Shown: positions 8,306 to 16,571, counted from the first letter of the stretch. The stretch is 28,849 nucleotides of DNA from JANWWM01 sp046719715 (GCA_046719715.1 JBDNCJ010000039.1:1-28849), one strand, 5' to 3'. Translations and numbers: made by a program. Notes: generated by a model not told the origin, from the letters alone.

Positions 8306-8892
8306 GTGCTGTTGAGCAATTATCCAAAACGATTTACACGGTAGAAGAATACCTTGCCCTCGAGCGCGAAACGCACGAAAAGCATGAGTTCTACAAAGGC
8401 GAGCTTTTTGCAATGGCAGGCGGTTCGCCAAATCATGCGTTGATTTGCATGAACATCTCCTCTGAATTGCACGTGCGGCTTTCTCGTAAAGGCTGTCGTG
8501 CGTTCAACAGCGAGTTAAAAATCTTCATTCAGCCGTTTGACCTTTACACCTACGCCGATGCCAGCGCGCTCTGCGGAAAGCCGAATTTCCTCAAAGAAAC
8601 CGACGCCATTATTGATAACCCCTCGCTCATCGTCGAAGTGCTTTCCGATTCCACCGAAGATTACGACCGAAGCAAAAAATTTCTTTTCTACCGTGCCTTG
8701 CCTTCGTTCAATGAGTATTTGCTCATTCGTCAAGAGAAACCTTTCGTGGAATACTACGCCAAACTTGCTGAACACAAATGGCTTCTGACCGAAGTCGAAG
8801 GGCTGTCGTCGACTGTTCGGCTCAAGCACCTTGGCATCTCGATTCCGCTTGCTAAAATTTACGCCAACATTCAATTTGCGCCGACGAGTTGA
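8302..8892 (+). CDS. Uma2 family protein (DUF820, PD-(D/E)XK nuclease fold)
   Basis: The 196-residue protein has the Uma2/DUF820 pattern: YTVEEYLALE at the N-terminus, KHEFYKGELFAMAGGS with the first acidic residue, YADAS where the family usually has YPDVS, and PSLIVEVLSDSTEDYDRSKK giving the ExE/K part of a PD-(D/E)XK site. Uma2 proteins are abundant in cyanobacteria and some Bacteroidota and Chlorobiota; their role is not known. It starts inside the mutB stop codon (ATGA), so it is probably translated with mutB. The link to propionate metabolism is likely accidental. Its stop is one base from that of the antiporter gene on the other strand. Confidence 0.9.
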   Translation: MSAVEQLSKTIYTVEEYLALERETHEKHEFYKGELFAMAGGSPNHALICMNISSELHVRLSRKGCRAFNSELKIFIQPFDLYTYADASALCGKPNFLKETDAIIDNPSLIVEVLSDSTEDYDRSKKFLFYRALPSFNEYLLIRQEKPFVEYYAKLAEHKWLLTEVEGLSSTVRLKHLGISIPLAKIYANIQFAPTS

Positions 8893-8893
8893 G

Positions 8894-10696
8894 CTAAGCC
8901 TGCGGTTTCGGTTCTTGAACTTCGGCGGGCTCTTTTGCAGTAGGCAGTTTTGGGAAGATGTTGTAGCACTCGCGGCGAATGAGTTCTTGCTGTTGTTGAA
9001 TGAGTTCGGCGTCGATTTTGAACTGTTGAAGCAACAGGGAAAAAATCTGAATGGACGTTTCTAATTTTTCTGTAACGACCGTGCTTGCACCCGCTTCGTA
9101 GAGCGCGGGGACTTCTTGGACATTGCGCGTTCTGACAATCACGATGGCTTCTCGGTTAAGGTCGCGAATAGCGCGAATACACTGTGCAATCGCATCTCGG
9201 TCTGAAATCCCAATCACAATGGCTTCGGCTTTATCGACGCCGACTTTCATCAGTTTCTGTTTCTCGGTGCAATCGCCCAGAATAATGTTCTCGCCTGCTT
9301 TTGCCGCTGTCTCTACGATTTTTCGGTTGTTTTCTAAAATCGCGTACGAAATGTTCGTCGCTTTCAGCACGGCGGCGATGTTGCGTCCATTCGTGCCATA
9401 TCCAATGACGATAACGTGCGGCTTTGTCGCGGAACTCTCTTCAAGTTTGGCGCGCACGTTGTTTTTCGGCGTCATGAATGAAAATTGAAAAAAGCGGTTC
9501 GTGAGTGGAATAAATTCAAGCGCGGGCGCAAGACGCTCGACCATGCGCGGGGCAAACGAAATAATCAGCGGCGTGATAATCATTGTAATGACAATCGTCG
9601 CCAGAACAGCTTGAAACATTGCCTCGCCAATCACATTGCTCTGCTTGCCGGTGTTTGCCAAGACGAACGAAAACTCTCCGATTTGCGCCAGCGTCAATCC
9701 TGCCATCAAACTCTCGCGCATCGAGTAGCCTAAAAGCGAACTAATCATGGCTACAATGACAAACTTCAAGAGAATCACGCCGATAGCAATCAGGAGGTAA
9801 ATCGGCAACGATGCCCAGTTGATATTGAGCAGTAATCCAACAGAGACAAAAAAGAGGCTCGTGAGCGCATCACGAAGCGGCTCAACGCTGTGAGCAATTT
9901 TGTGGCTTTCGTCCGTACTTGCAATAATAATGCCCGCAATAAATCCGCCCAATGCGAGCGAAAGCCCTGCAAGTGAAGTCAGATATGCCGACCCGAAGCA
10001 TAAGAGAATCGCACCCAGCGCGAGGGCTTCTTTGGCATGAATTTCGGAAAGAATGCGCACCAAGCGCGGCATGGCTAATTGAAAGCCGATGATAATCGCG
10101 GCGGAAAACAGCACGAGTAAGCCTAAATCGCGTGCGATTTTTGCTAACGACCCTTCTGCATCAGGATTCAAAAACGTAACGGCAATGACCATCGGCACAA
10201 TCGCCACATCTTGCAAAATCAAAATTCCCAACGCAATTCTGCCATGCGGCAGCGAAAGTTCGTCTCTATCTGCCAAGAGTTTCAAGCAAATTGCCGTGCT
10301 ACTTGCCGCAATCACAATTCCAAGAAAAACGCTTTCGCGCCACGAGAGCACAATACCAAAGAGCGGAAAAAGAAACACTAACACTAACGACGCTATACCG
10401 ATGGTCATCACAATTTGCGCTGTGCCGCCAATCAAGACAATTTCTTTCAGGCGTTTTAATTCATCAACCGAGAACTCCAAGCCAATCGTGAAGAGCAGTA
10501 GCACTACACCGAGTTCGGCGAGAATTTCAATCAGCGTTAAATCTTTAATGATTCCAAAAACGGATTGCCCGAGCAAAATGCCCGTGAAGATTAATCCAAT
10601 GACGGACGGGAGTTTGAATTTTTGAAAAATCAAAATCACAACGATTGCCGCCGCAACAATCAGGGAAAGTTCGCCAAGAAAATCAAAGTGGTGCAT
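8894..10696 (-). CDS. CPA2/Kef-type cation:proton antiporter with TrkA-N (RCK) domain
   Basis: The 600-residue protein has about 12 hydrophobic segments in residues 8-385 and a cytosolic Rossmann domain at about 426-545. Family hallmarks include LLLFTIGLEFS (67-76), LQDVAIVP with D163 in the ion site, and AQIGEFSFVL (337-346). The C-terminal domain has the nucleotide-binding GYGTNGRN (432-439) and an acidic residue at the end of the second strand, as in TrkA-N/KefC. It should exchange K+ or Na+ for protons across the inner membrane, gated by nucleotide. No KefF/KefG partner is adjacent. It is divergent from the small secreted-protein gene at 10800, with 103 bp between them. Ion specificity cannot be read from the sequence. 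Confidence 0.95.
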   Translation of the reverse strand: MHHFDFLGELSLIVAAAIVVILIFQKFKLPSVIGLIFTGILLGQSVFGIIKDLTLIEILAELGVVLLLFTIGLEFSVDELKRLKEIVLIGGTAQIVMTIGIASLVLVFLFPLFGIVLSWRESVFLGIVIAASSTAICLKLLADRDELSLPHGRIALGILILQDVAIVPMVIAVTFLNPDAEGSLAKIARDLGLLVLFSAAIIIGFQLAMPRLVRILSEIHAKEALALGAILLCFGSAYLTSLAGLSLALGGFIAGIIIASTDESHKIAHSVEPLRDALTSLFFVSVGLLLNINWASLPIYLLIAIGVILLKFVIVAMISSLLGYSMRESLMAGLTLAQIGEFSFVLANTGKQSNVIGEAMFQAVLATIVITMIITPLIISFAPRMVERLAPALEFIPLTNRFFQFSFMTPKNNVRAKLEESSATKPHVIVIGYGTNGRNIAAVLKATNISYAILENNRKIVETAAKAGENIILGDCTEKQKLMKVGVDKAEAIVIGISDRDAIAQCIRAIRDLNREAIVIVRTRNVQEVPALYEAGASTVVTEKLETSIQIFSLLLQQFKIDAELIQQQQELIRRECYNIFPKLPTAKEPAEVQEPKPQA

Positions 10697-10765
10697 CTTC
10701 TTTTTTGGGAATGAAATTTTGAACTGCTGGGTTTGAGACGGAACTGCTGTAAATTTAACCTCAAA

Positions 10766-10791
10766 TTCAACTTTTCAATTTCAACTTTTCA
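10766..10791. repeat. Tandem 12-bp direct repeat in a divergent intergenic region
   Basis: TTCAACTTTTCA occurs at 10766-10777 and again at 10780-10791, a 14-base period. A second direct repeat, GAACTGCTG, occurs at 10721 and 10741 in the same 103-bp gap between the antiporter and the secreted-protein gene. Repeats phased like this can be operators, but the region is AT-rich and chance slippage is also possible. Confidence 0.5.
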
Positions 10792-10799
10792 CCTTAGTG

Positions 10800-11264
10800 A
10801 TGAAAAAACTTTTTCTCTCTCTTGCCTTCGCGTTCTTTTCTTCGCTCTTCCTTTCTGCAACGCTTTCGGCTCAATTTATCTCGAGTGGCAAACAGCTTGC
10901 AACAGTTGGCATTGGCGGATTCAAATCGGCTACTGTGGTGGGCGGCATGTGGGAAATCGGAGTGGGCGATAAAGTCGGAATCGGGCGGTTCGGCGTCGGC
11001 GCACTCGGCGGCTTGTATCTGACGGGCGGCGACAACGCGCTCGGCGTCGGCGGACAAGCCAATTACCACTTCGACCTCAACGCCCCGCGCTGGGATTTAT
11101 ACGCTGGCTTGAATTTCATCGCCGTTTTTGCAGGCGGCAGTGGAAGCGATTTGGGCTTTCAATTCGGCGGACGCTACGCGGTTCAAAACAACCTCTCGAT
11201 TCTCGTCCAACTCGGCGCAGGCGGCTTTTCAACCTTCTTCGCCGGCGTCAGTTTCGGACTTTAA
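10800..11264 (+). CDS. Small secreted protein, probable outer-membrane beta-barrel-like
   Basis: I do not recognise a named family. The 154-residue product starts with a signal peptide (MKKLFLSLAFAFFSSLFLSA, cleavage probably near residue 24 at LSAQ). The mature part is Gly-rich with alternating hydrophobic residues (for example GVGALGGLYLTGG, GLNFIAVFAGG, FGGRYAVQNN) and ends in FFAGVSFGL. The terminal aromatic-x-hydrophobic pattern and the alternation suit a small outer-membrane beta-barrel of about eight strands. The ATG at 10800 is chosen; a GTG lies immediately before it at 10797. The stop interlocks with that of the lipoprotein gene on the minus strand (TTAA). Function unknown. Confidence 0.8.
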   Translation: MKKLFLSLAFAFFSSLFLSATLSAQFISSGKQLATVGIGGFKSATVVGGMWEIGVGDKVGIGRFGVGALGGLYLTGGDNALGVGGQANYHFDLNAPRWDLYAGLNFIAVFAGGSGSDLGFQFGGRYAVQNNLSILVQLGAGGFSTFFAGVSFGL

Positions 11265-11857
11265 GGCGTCGTCCAGCGAGGTTCTGTATACTTGATGCGA
11301 AATCGCCCGTCTGTAACGGTGATGACGCTGTCGCCTAAAATCGGAGTAAGCGTTCCGATTGGAAACGGCAGGTTCAATGTATCGGTCGTTATTCCAATCA
11401 CATTTCTCATTCTAAATGAAAATTCCCCCTCAACGATTTTATTCTCTGTGTCTACTCGCGTAATTCTCAAACGGTTCGTGGTGTCTTGCGGCACTGTTTG
11501 GTAGTCACTTAAACGTCCCGTAAGGCTGGCAAGAACGATATTCGGCATGATTGGTTGGCTGATAAATCCAAAGATTGTTAAATAACCAAATTCGCTCGTG
11601 CTTCTTTCTCCGCGCGGGGCTGATAGCGTGAGCATGCCACTTTCTCTGTCATAGTCTTTCAACACAAGAGGAAGCAAGATGGGAAAGCCGGGCGTCGTCG
11701 GCGTTGGAATAGACACATTGCCAATCCATCGCACGCCGTCGATGGTGGCTTCAAAGTATTCTTCTGGCGCGGTCGGGCTTGTTGCCGAGTCGCTACAACT
11801 GTTGAGTAAAAGCAATGCAAACAGCAACGCAATTCCGAACTTGATTTTGTTTTTCAT
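11261..11857 (-). CDS. Putative lipoprotein, DUF6252-like
   Basis: The 198-residue protein has a clear lipoprotein signal: a basic start, hydrophobic core and lipobox LLNSC with Cys at about residue 21, followed by a Ser/Thr/Pro linker. The motif FEATIDGVRWIG at about 35-46 is the opening of many Bacteroidota DUF6252-type lipoproteins, and the rest looks all-beta (LTLSAPRGE, EGEFSFRM). I am unsure of the exact family. It should be anchored in the inner or outer membrane and face the periplasm or surface. A 5-bp hairpin (CCGTC/GACGG, 11869-11882) lies just upstream of the start. It is divergent from the glycosyltransferase gene and convergent with the barrel-like gene. Confidence 0.8.
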   Translation of the reverse strand: MKNKIKFGIALLFALLLLNSCSDSATSPTAPEEYFEATIDGVRWIGNVSIPTPTTPGFPILLPLVLKDYDRESGMLTLSAPRGERSTSEFGYLTIFGFISQPIMPNIVLASLTGRLSDYQTVPQDTTNRLRITRVDTENKIVEGEFSFRMRNVIGITTDTLNLPFPIGTLTPILGDSVITVTDGRFRIKYTEPRWTTP

Positions 11858-11903
11858 ATCGGCATTCTCCGTCGTTTGACGGTTGGGATTGTGAGAAGAA
11901 CGT

Positions 11904-11911
11904 TAGTTTTG
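11904..11911 (+). promoter_or_regulatory. Candidate -7 promoter element for the glycosyltransferase
   Basis: TAGTTTTG fits the Bacteroidota -7 consensus TAnnTTTG and lies 64 bases before the ATG at 11976 and 37 before a possible GTG start at 11949. A TTTG lies 25 bases upstream, longer than the ideal 19, so the support is weak. Confidence 0.25.
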
Positions 11912-11975
11912 CATTTTAAAACTTACCACTAAAAAATCCAAGTCGCGTGTGGCTTCCTTGCTTTTATTCAACAGC

Positions 11976-13145
11976 ATGACTGTTCAAGACCTCCTTGCGT
12001 CGCCGATACTTCTCTACCAATGTTTCATTCTGGCTTGTCTTTTCGTGCTCTTTGGCATTTTGCTGTTGAACTTGGTTGATGTGAAATTGCTTTCAAGCGG
12101 TGAGCCGAGTGCTGTGCCGTTTGTGTCGGTCTTGGTGCCAGCGCGCAACGAAGCCCGCTCGATTGAAGCATGCGTTCGCTCGCTGTGCACGCAATCCTAT
12201 CCGCACTTCGAAGTGATTATCCTCAACGACCACAGCACCGACGCAACGGGCGAGATTCTTTCGCGTCTTCAATCGGAATTTGCGATGCTTCGCGTGATAG
12301 ACGGAACAGATTTGCCACAAGGTTGGGTGGGCAAATGTTGGGCGTGCTTTCAACTTTCAAAGGTTGCGCGCGGCGAGTTGCTTCTTTTCACTGACGCCGA
12401 TACCACTCACGCGCCCGACGCACTTCAACGCGCGGTTTTCTCGGTGGAGCGCACCCACGCCGACATGCTCTCGCTTGTGCCGTATCAAACGCTCGGTTCG
12501 TTTTGGGAACATATCATCGTGCCGCTCGTGCATTTTCTCATTATGTGCTTTCTGCCGATGCGCATGATTTGGCAAAGCAACATCGAAGCGTTTGCGTTTG
12601 CAAATGGTCAGTTTATCCTATTTCGCCGCGCCATGTATGAGCGAATCGGCGGACACGAAGCCGTGAAATCGAACATCGTCGAAGACGTCTGGTTTGTCAA
12701 AGCCGTAAAGCGAGCAGGCGGAAAGGTGGTGGTTTTTAACGGGGTTGATGCCGTCCAGTGTCGAATGTATCACGGGCTTGTGGAAGCGTTCAGAGGGTTT
12801 TCCAAAAATCTTTTTGCAGGATTAGGTTACAACGCCGTTGCGATGATTGCCGTCTGTCTCATCATGTTTTTGTGGTTTGTGATGCCGATTTTTTTTGTGC
12901 TGTTTGCTGTTTTTTTTGGTGTGTTTTCGCTTACGTTGTTTTGGCTTCCGTTGATGCAGATTCTTTTAGCGGTGTTGATGCGCAGTTTAATTGCTATTAA
13001 ATTTCGTTTGAATCCTCTTTATTCGCTTTTGCATGGGCTTTCGGCGGCGATGTTTATTGCGATTGCGCTGAACTCGATGCGCTGGATTTACTTTGGCGGC
13101 GGTGCGGCGTGGAAGGGTCGGCGGTATGATTTTTCGCGTCGTTGA
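11976..13145 (+). CDS. Family 2 glycosyltransferase, carotenoid-glycosyltransferase-like
   Basis: From the ATG at 11976 the protein has 389 residues; a GTG at 11949 would add nine. It has an N-terminal membrane helix (about 14-34), a GT-A domain from about 49 (VSVLVPARNEARSIE), the metal-binding DAD at 140-142, an ED pair at 236-237 (VEDVWF), a QCRMY motif at 261-265 in the QxxRW position, and three or so C-terminal helices (about 285-370) before a basic tail with WKGRRYD. This layout is that of membrane GT2 enzymes such as the carotenoid glycosyltransferases CrtQ and Chlorobium CruC. A carotenoid or hopanoid-like lipid acceptor is plausible but not proven. No carotenoid genes are adjacent. 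It runs into the histidine-kinase frame at its 3' end. Confidence 0.85.
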   Translation: MTVQDLLASPILLYQCFILACLFVLFGILLLNLVDVKLLSSGEPSAVPFVSVLVPARNEARSIEACVRSLCTQSYPHFEVIILNDHSTDATGEILSRLQSEFAMLRVIDGTDLPQGWVGKCWACFQLSKVARGELLLFTDADTTHAPDALQRAVFSVERTHADMLSLVPYQTLGSFWEHIIVPLVHFLIMCFLPMRMIWQSNIEAFAFANGQFILFRRAMYERIGGHEAVKSNIVEDVWFVKAVKRAGGKVVVFNGVDAVQCRMYHGLVEAFRGFSKNLFAGLGYNAVAMIAVCLIMFLWFVMPIFFVLFAVFFGVFSLTLFWLPLMQILLAVLMRSLIAIKFRLNPLYSLLHGLSAAMFIAIALNSMRWIYFGGGAAWKGRRYDFSRR

Positions 13146-13228
13146 TTCGCCGCACAGTCGGAAGCGACTTAAATCGCTATTTTGTATCCCAATTTCTTCA
13201 TCACATTAAGACAACGTACCCTTTTGCA

Positions 13229-14992
13229 ATGCCTAACCGCGTTCCGATTCTTGAATCCGAAATTGAGCGGGCGTCGAGCGACGAGGCACGCATCGATGCA
13301 ATGAACGCTCTCGCTTGGGATTTACGGCTTTCATCGCCGCTTCGCGGGTTGGATATTTCCATCGACGCTTATCAGCGTGCGAATGCCATTGCTTATTTGA
13401 AGGGGAAAGCCGAGAGTGCGAAAAACGCCGCCGTATGCCATTGGTATCTTTCCAATTATGAGGTTGCCGCAGATTTTGCATTTGAATCCCTTGAACTGTT
13501 CCGCACGCTCAATGACCCGTTTGGCGAAGCCGCCGCCCTGAATTGGATTGCGAACACTTTCTATCGTTTAGGCGATAAAGAGCGCGCCCTCAATTACCAC
13601 TTCGAGAGCCTTTCGCTTAAAAAACGTATTGGCGACAAGCACGGCGAAGCCTACTCGCTTTCTAATCTTGCACATCTTTACCGCGAACAAGGGGATTTTT
13701 CACAAGCCTTGTTCTATGCGCACGCAGGCTTTGTTTTGCGCAGCGAACTCGATGACACCGTCGGGATTGCCATGTCGCTCCATGACCTTGCTTGCGTTTA
13801 TGGCGACAGCGGCGACGAATCGAATGCCCTTCAATACTTCAACGAATGCCTTAGCCTTGCAAGAACCGTCAACGAACATTACATCGTCGCTACTACGCTC
13901 TACCGTGTCGGATGTTTGCACCTTAAAGCACGTCGCGTTTCTGAAGCAGAACAATCTTTAACTGAATCTCTTAAAGTTTCAGAGGAAATTTCTGCCCGCG
14001 ATTGGATTTACCTCGCGCATGCGGCACTCTCGGAACTGTATGAATCTACTCAAGATTACGCAAAGGCACTTCATCATCATAAAGCCTATCATCAAATTGA
14101 AAAAACGGTGCTCAATCAAAATGCTACTCGTCATGTGGAAAGTTTGATAGCAAAATTCGAAGTTGAGCACGCACGGAAAGAAGCTGAAATTTATCGCCTC
14201 AAAAACATTGAACTGGTCGAAGCCAATATGTTCAAAACTCACCTTTTAGCCATTGCCTCTCACGACCTTAAAACTCCCCTTCAATCCATCATGGGCTTCA
14301 CTTTTCTGCTCAAAGAACAAGAAACATTAGCCCCTCATGCTGAAAAATATCTTTCGTTGATTGAATCCGCTTCTCAACGCATGCTCTCGCTCATTACCGA
14401 CCTTTTAGATAACGCGGCATTAGAATCAGGACAACTTTCTTTGAACCGTGAACCAGTTAATCTCTCTGAATTGATTTCAGAACTCGTGCGCAACTTTACG
14501 CCACAAGCCGCCTTGAAATCTCAACGATTCGATATTGCTTTATCGCCTAACCTTCACACATTTGGCGACCGTGCGCGCCTGCTTCAAGTTTTTGAGAACC
14601 TAATAAGCAATGCTATCAAATACAGTCCAATCGGAGGATGTATTTCTATGCGTTGCTACCTTCACGACTCAGAGGACGGAAAGAACATTCGGTTTGCGCT
14701 CAAAGATGAGGGACAAGGATTCACCGAAGAGGAGAAATCTAAACTCTTCAAGAAATTTCAACGGCTCAGTGCACTGCCAACGGGCAACGAACGTTCAACC
14801 GGACTGGGGCTCTCGATTGCAAAAGACCTCGTTGTTTTACACGGCGGGGATATTTGGGCGGAATCAGAAGGGAATGGGAAAGGCGCGACGTTTTTTGTAA
14901 ACTTGCCGTTGCATTCGCTTTCACCTGCTACGTCTTCGACAGCGGCGGCACTTCAAAACGGCAATGACAACAGAACTGCTCTTAAAATTTGA
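13229..14992 (+). CDS. Cytosolic TPR-sensor histidine kinase
   Basis: The product has 587 residues from the ATG at 13229; a TTG at 13142 would overlap the previous gene and extend it by 29 unlikely residues. Residues 20-300 hold about six tetratricopeptide repeats (such as EAAALNWIANTFYRLGDKERA and EAYSLSNLAHLYREQGDFSQA). A coiled-coil linker follows, then a HisKA domain with phospho-acceptor H345 in IASHDLKTPLQ, and an ATPase domain with N-box ENLISNAIKYSP (456-467), G1 DEGQGF (493-498) and G2 GLGLSIAKD (525-533). There is no membrane segment, so it senses something inside the cell through the TPRs. No response-regulator gene is adjacent. The start of the PTPS-like gene overlaps its last 29 bases. 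Confidence 0.93.
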   Translation: MPNRVPILESEIERASSDEARIDAMNALAWDLRLSSPLRGLDISIDAYQRANAIAYLKGKAESAKNAAVCHWYLSNYEVAADFAFESLELFRTLNDPFGEAAALNWIANTFYRLGDKERALNYHFESLSLKKRIGDKHGEAYSLSNLAHLYREQGDFSQALFYAHAGFVLRSELDDTVGIAMSLHDLACVYGDSGDESNALQYFNECLSLARTVNEHYIVATTLYRVGCLHLKARRVSEAEQSLTESLKVSEEISARDWIYLAHAALSELYESTQDYAKALHHHKAYHQIEKTVLNQNATRHVESLIAKFEVEHARKEAEIYRLKNIELVEANMFKTHLLAIASHDLKTPLQSIMGFTFLLKEQETLAPHAEKYLSLIESASQRMLSLITDLLDNAALESGQLSLNREPVNLSELISELVRNFTPQAALKSQRFDIALSPNLHTFGDRARLLQVFENLISNAIKYSPIGGCISMRCYLHDSEDGKNIRFALKDEGQGFTEEEKSKLFKKFQRLSALPTGNERSTGLGLSIAKDLVVLHGGDIWAESEGNGKGATFFVNLPLHSLSPATSSTAAALQNGNDNRTALKI

Positions 14993-15362
14993 ATTTCTCG
15001 CCTCACATTCGCTTTCGGTGCGCGAAGAGCCGCACGCGCACTTGTGGCGAATGGAAGTCGTGCTCTTGGGCGAGCCTCGAGAGGGCATGATTGTCAACCT
15101 TCCCGAAGTGCGCACCGCATTTGAAACCGTGATTGCTTCGCTTTCCAATACCTTTCTCAACGAAAATCCTCTTCTTGATGCAATGGCAAAAGCCGCGCCG
15201 ACCTGCGAAACCTTGTGTGCGTTTTTCTTCCGAAGCATAGAGGGCGTTTTGAATCGTCGGTTTCTCTTGCAAAATCCAACCCTGAAACTCAAAAGCGTGC
15301 AAGTTGCCATTTGTGAGCCTGACGGCTTTGAGTGGGGGGCGGCACGATTAACGAAAGCATAA
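14964..15362 (+). CDS. 6-pyruvoyl-tetrahydropterin synthase/QueD family protein lacking the catalytic Cys
   Basis: The 132-residue protein has the PTPS/QueD zinc site: H15 in FLASHSL and the pair H24 and H26 in PHAHLW, with PTCETL (79-84) and CEPDGFEWG (118-125) supplying the usual pterin-binding Glu residues. In the standard enzymes a catalytic Cys lies four residues before the HxH pair; here that place is R20 and no Cys is nearby. The GMIVNLPEV segment has Asn where family members usually have Asp. It may therefore be a diverged paralogue with a changed reaction. The start overlaps the histidine-kinase end by 29 bases, which suggests coupled expression. No other queuosine or folate gene is next to it. 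Confidence 0.82.
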   Translation: MTTELLLKFEFLASHSLSVREEPHAHLWRMEVVLLGEPREGMIVNLPEVRTAFETVIASLSNTFLNENPLLDAMAKAAPTCETLCAFFFRSIEGVLNRRFLLQNPTLKLKSVQVAICEPDGFEWGAARLTKA

Positions 15363-15385
15363 GCATTGGACTCGAGCTTCGCGCA

Positions 15386-15853
15386 TTATTTTTCGATTGC
15401 CTTGTAAAGGTTTGCCATTTCGATGGCGGCGGCGGCGGCTTCCCAGCCTTTGTTGCCTGCCTTTGTGCCAGCGCGTTCAATCGCTTGTTCAATCGTATCG
15501 GTGGTGAGCACACCATAGGCGACGGGCACGCCTGAATCCAATGCGGCTTGCGCCACGCCCTTGGTGGCTTCAGCGGCGATGTGGTCGAAGTGCGAAGTTG
15601 CGCCGCGAATCAGAACGCCAATCGCAATCACCGCATCAAACTGCTTGCTTGCCGCAACTTTCTTGACGACCATCGGCAATTCAAATGAACCCGGACAGCG
15701 ATACAGCATGATATTTTCCGCACTTCCCTCGTGGCGCACGATGCAATCCACCGCGCCGTCGATGAGCCGCGCCCCGATGAAATCGTTCCACCGTGAAGCG
15801 ACGATTGCAAATTTTAATCCTTTTGCCGAAAGATTTCCTTCAATAATTTTCAC
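15386..15853 (-). CDS. ribH: 6,7-dimethyl-8-ribityllumazine synthase
   Basis: The 155-residue protein is a typical lumazine synthase. It joins 5-amino-6-ribitylaminouracil and 3,4-dihydroxybutanone phosphate in the penultimate step of riboflavin synthesis. Family motifs are all present: ASRWNDFI (19-26), PGSFELP (54-60), IRGATSHFDHIA (82-93) with H88 the proton-transfer residue, and GVLTTDTIEQAIERAG (114-129) with R127 contacting the phosphate, then AGNKG and the AAIEMA helix. Enzymes of this family assemble as pentamers or 60-mers. It lies 14 bp after gmhA on the same strand and is probably the last gene of that transcript. No other rib gene is in the window. Confidence 0.97.
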   Translation of the reverse strand: MKIIEGNLSAKGLKFAIVASRWNDFIGARLIDGAVDCIVRHEGSAENIMLYRCPGSFELPMVVKKVAASKQFDAVIAIGVLIRGATSHFDHIAAEATKGVAQAALDSGVPVAYGVLTTDTIEQAIERAGTKAGNKGWEAAAAAIEMANLYKAIEK

Positions 15854-15867
15854 GCTTGTGTTTTGAT

Positions 15868-16494
15868 TTAATTCCCTGTGTAGCCAAAGTTTTCTTCAAC
15901 GAGTTGAATGATGATATGCCCAATCGCAATGTGGCATTCTTGAATTCTATCCGCCGCGCCTTTGTGTGGGACAATCACTTCCACATCTGCCATGCCTTTC
16001 ATTTTGCCGCCCGTATTGCCGAGCCACGCGAGGGTTTTCATCTTGTTGGACTTTGCGTATTGCAAGGCGCGAATGACGCTTTCAGAATTGCCGCTGGTCG
16101 AGATGCCTAAGACCACATCGCCTTCTCTGCCGTAAGCCTCGACCAAACGTGCAAAGACATTATCGTAGCCCAAATCATTTGCGCCGCCCGTGAGCGCAGA
16201 ACTGTCGGTCGTTAATGCGATTGCAGGCATTGCAGGACGGTTGACGGAACTTCGATAGCGAATTGTAAATTCTGTGGCGATATGTTGTGAATCTGCCGCA
16301 CTCCCACCGTTGCCACAAATCAGAAGTTTGTTTCCGTTCTTGAATGCCGCCGTAATGAGGGTTGCCATGTCTAAAATTTCGTTGGCAAATTGTTCGGCGA
16401 CTTGCTTTTTGAGTTCGGCGCTGTAATGTAGCGTCTCTTTGATGTAGGCAAGTTGCGCCGCTCGTTTATCGGCTGTTTCTACCATATCTGACAT
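15868..16494 (-). CDS. gmhA: Sedoheptulose-7-phosphate isomerase (phosphoheptose isomerase)
   Basis: The 208-residue SIS-domain protein carries the GmhA signature: CGNGGSAADSQHIATEF (60-76) with H71 and catalytic E75, TTDSSALTG (95-103), ISTSGNSESV (131-140) and the C-terminal ECHIAIGHII with H188. GmhA makes D-glycero-D-manno-heptose 7-phosphate, the first step towards the ADP-heptose of lipopolysaccharide core, so the cell should be Gram-negative in envelope. The ATG at 16494 is the first; M4 is also possible. A TATCTTTG element lies 31 bases before the start. The stop is 14 bp from ribH. Other heptose genes (hldE, gmhB) are not nearby. Confidence 0.95.
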   Translation of the reverse strand: MSDMVETADKRAAQLAYIKETLHYSAELKKQVAEQFANEILDMATLITAAFKNGNKLLICGNGGSAADSQHIATEFTIRYRSSVNRPAMPAIALTTDSSALTGGANDLGYDNVFARLVEAYGREGDVVLGISTSGNSESVIRALQYAKSNKMKTLAWLGNTGGKMKGMADVEVIVPHKGAADRIQECHIAIGHIIIQLVEENFGYTGN

Positions 16495-16524
16495 TTTCGT
16501 TTGTAAGGTTTTGCAAAGATTTCA

Positions 16525-16532
16525 CAAAGATA
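16525..16532 (-). promoter_or_regulatory. Candidate -7 promoter element for gmhA
   Basis: On the minus strand the site reads TATCTTTG, a full match to TAnnTTTG, 31 bases before the gmhA ATG. A TTTC lies 17 bases upstream as a possible -33 box. The same octamer stands at the same distance before the CPXCG operon. It lies in the 77-bp gap after the 310-residue secreted-protein gene. Confidence 0.42.
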
Positions 16533-16571
16533 CATTTTTATGACACAGAGAAATAGGGTTGTGGCTTTCAT

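Noticed and set aside
10089..10625. 178-codon plus-strand open frame
   Set aside because: Antisense shadow of the antiporter gene; Ser/Ile/Thr-rich composition and no recognisable motif.
11869..11882. CCGTC-GTTT-GACGG hairpin ahead of the lipoprotein start
   Set aside because: A 5-bp stem is common by chance; it might mask the ribosome site but there is no further support.
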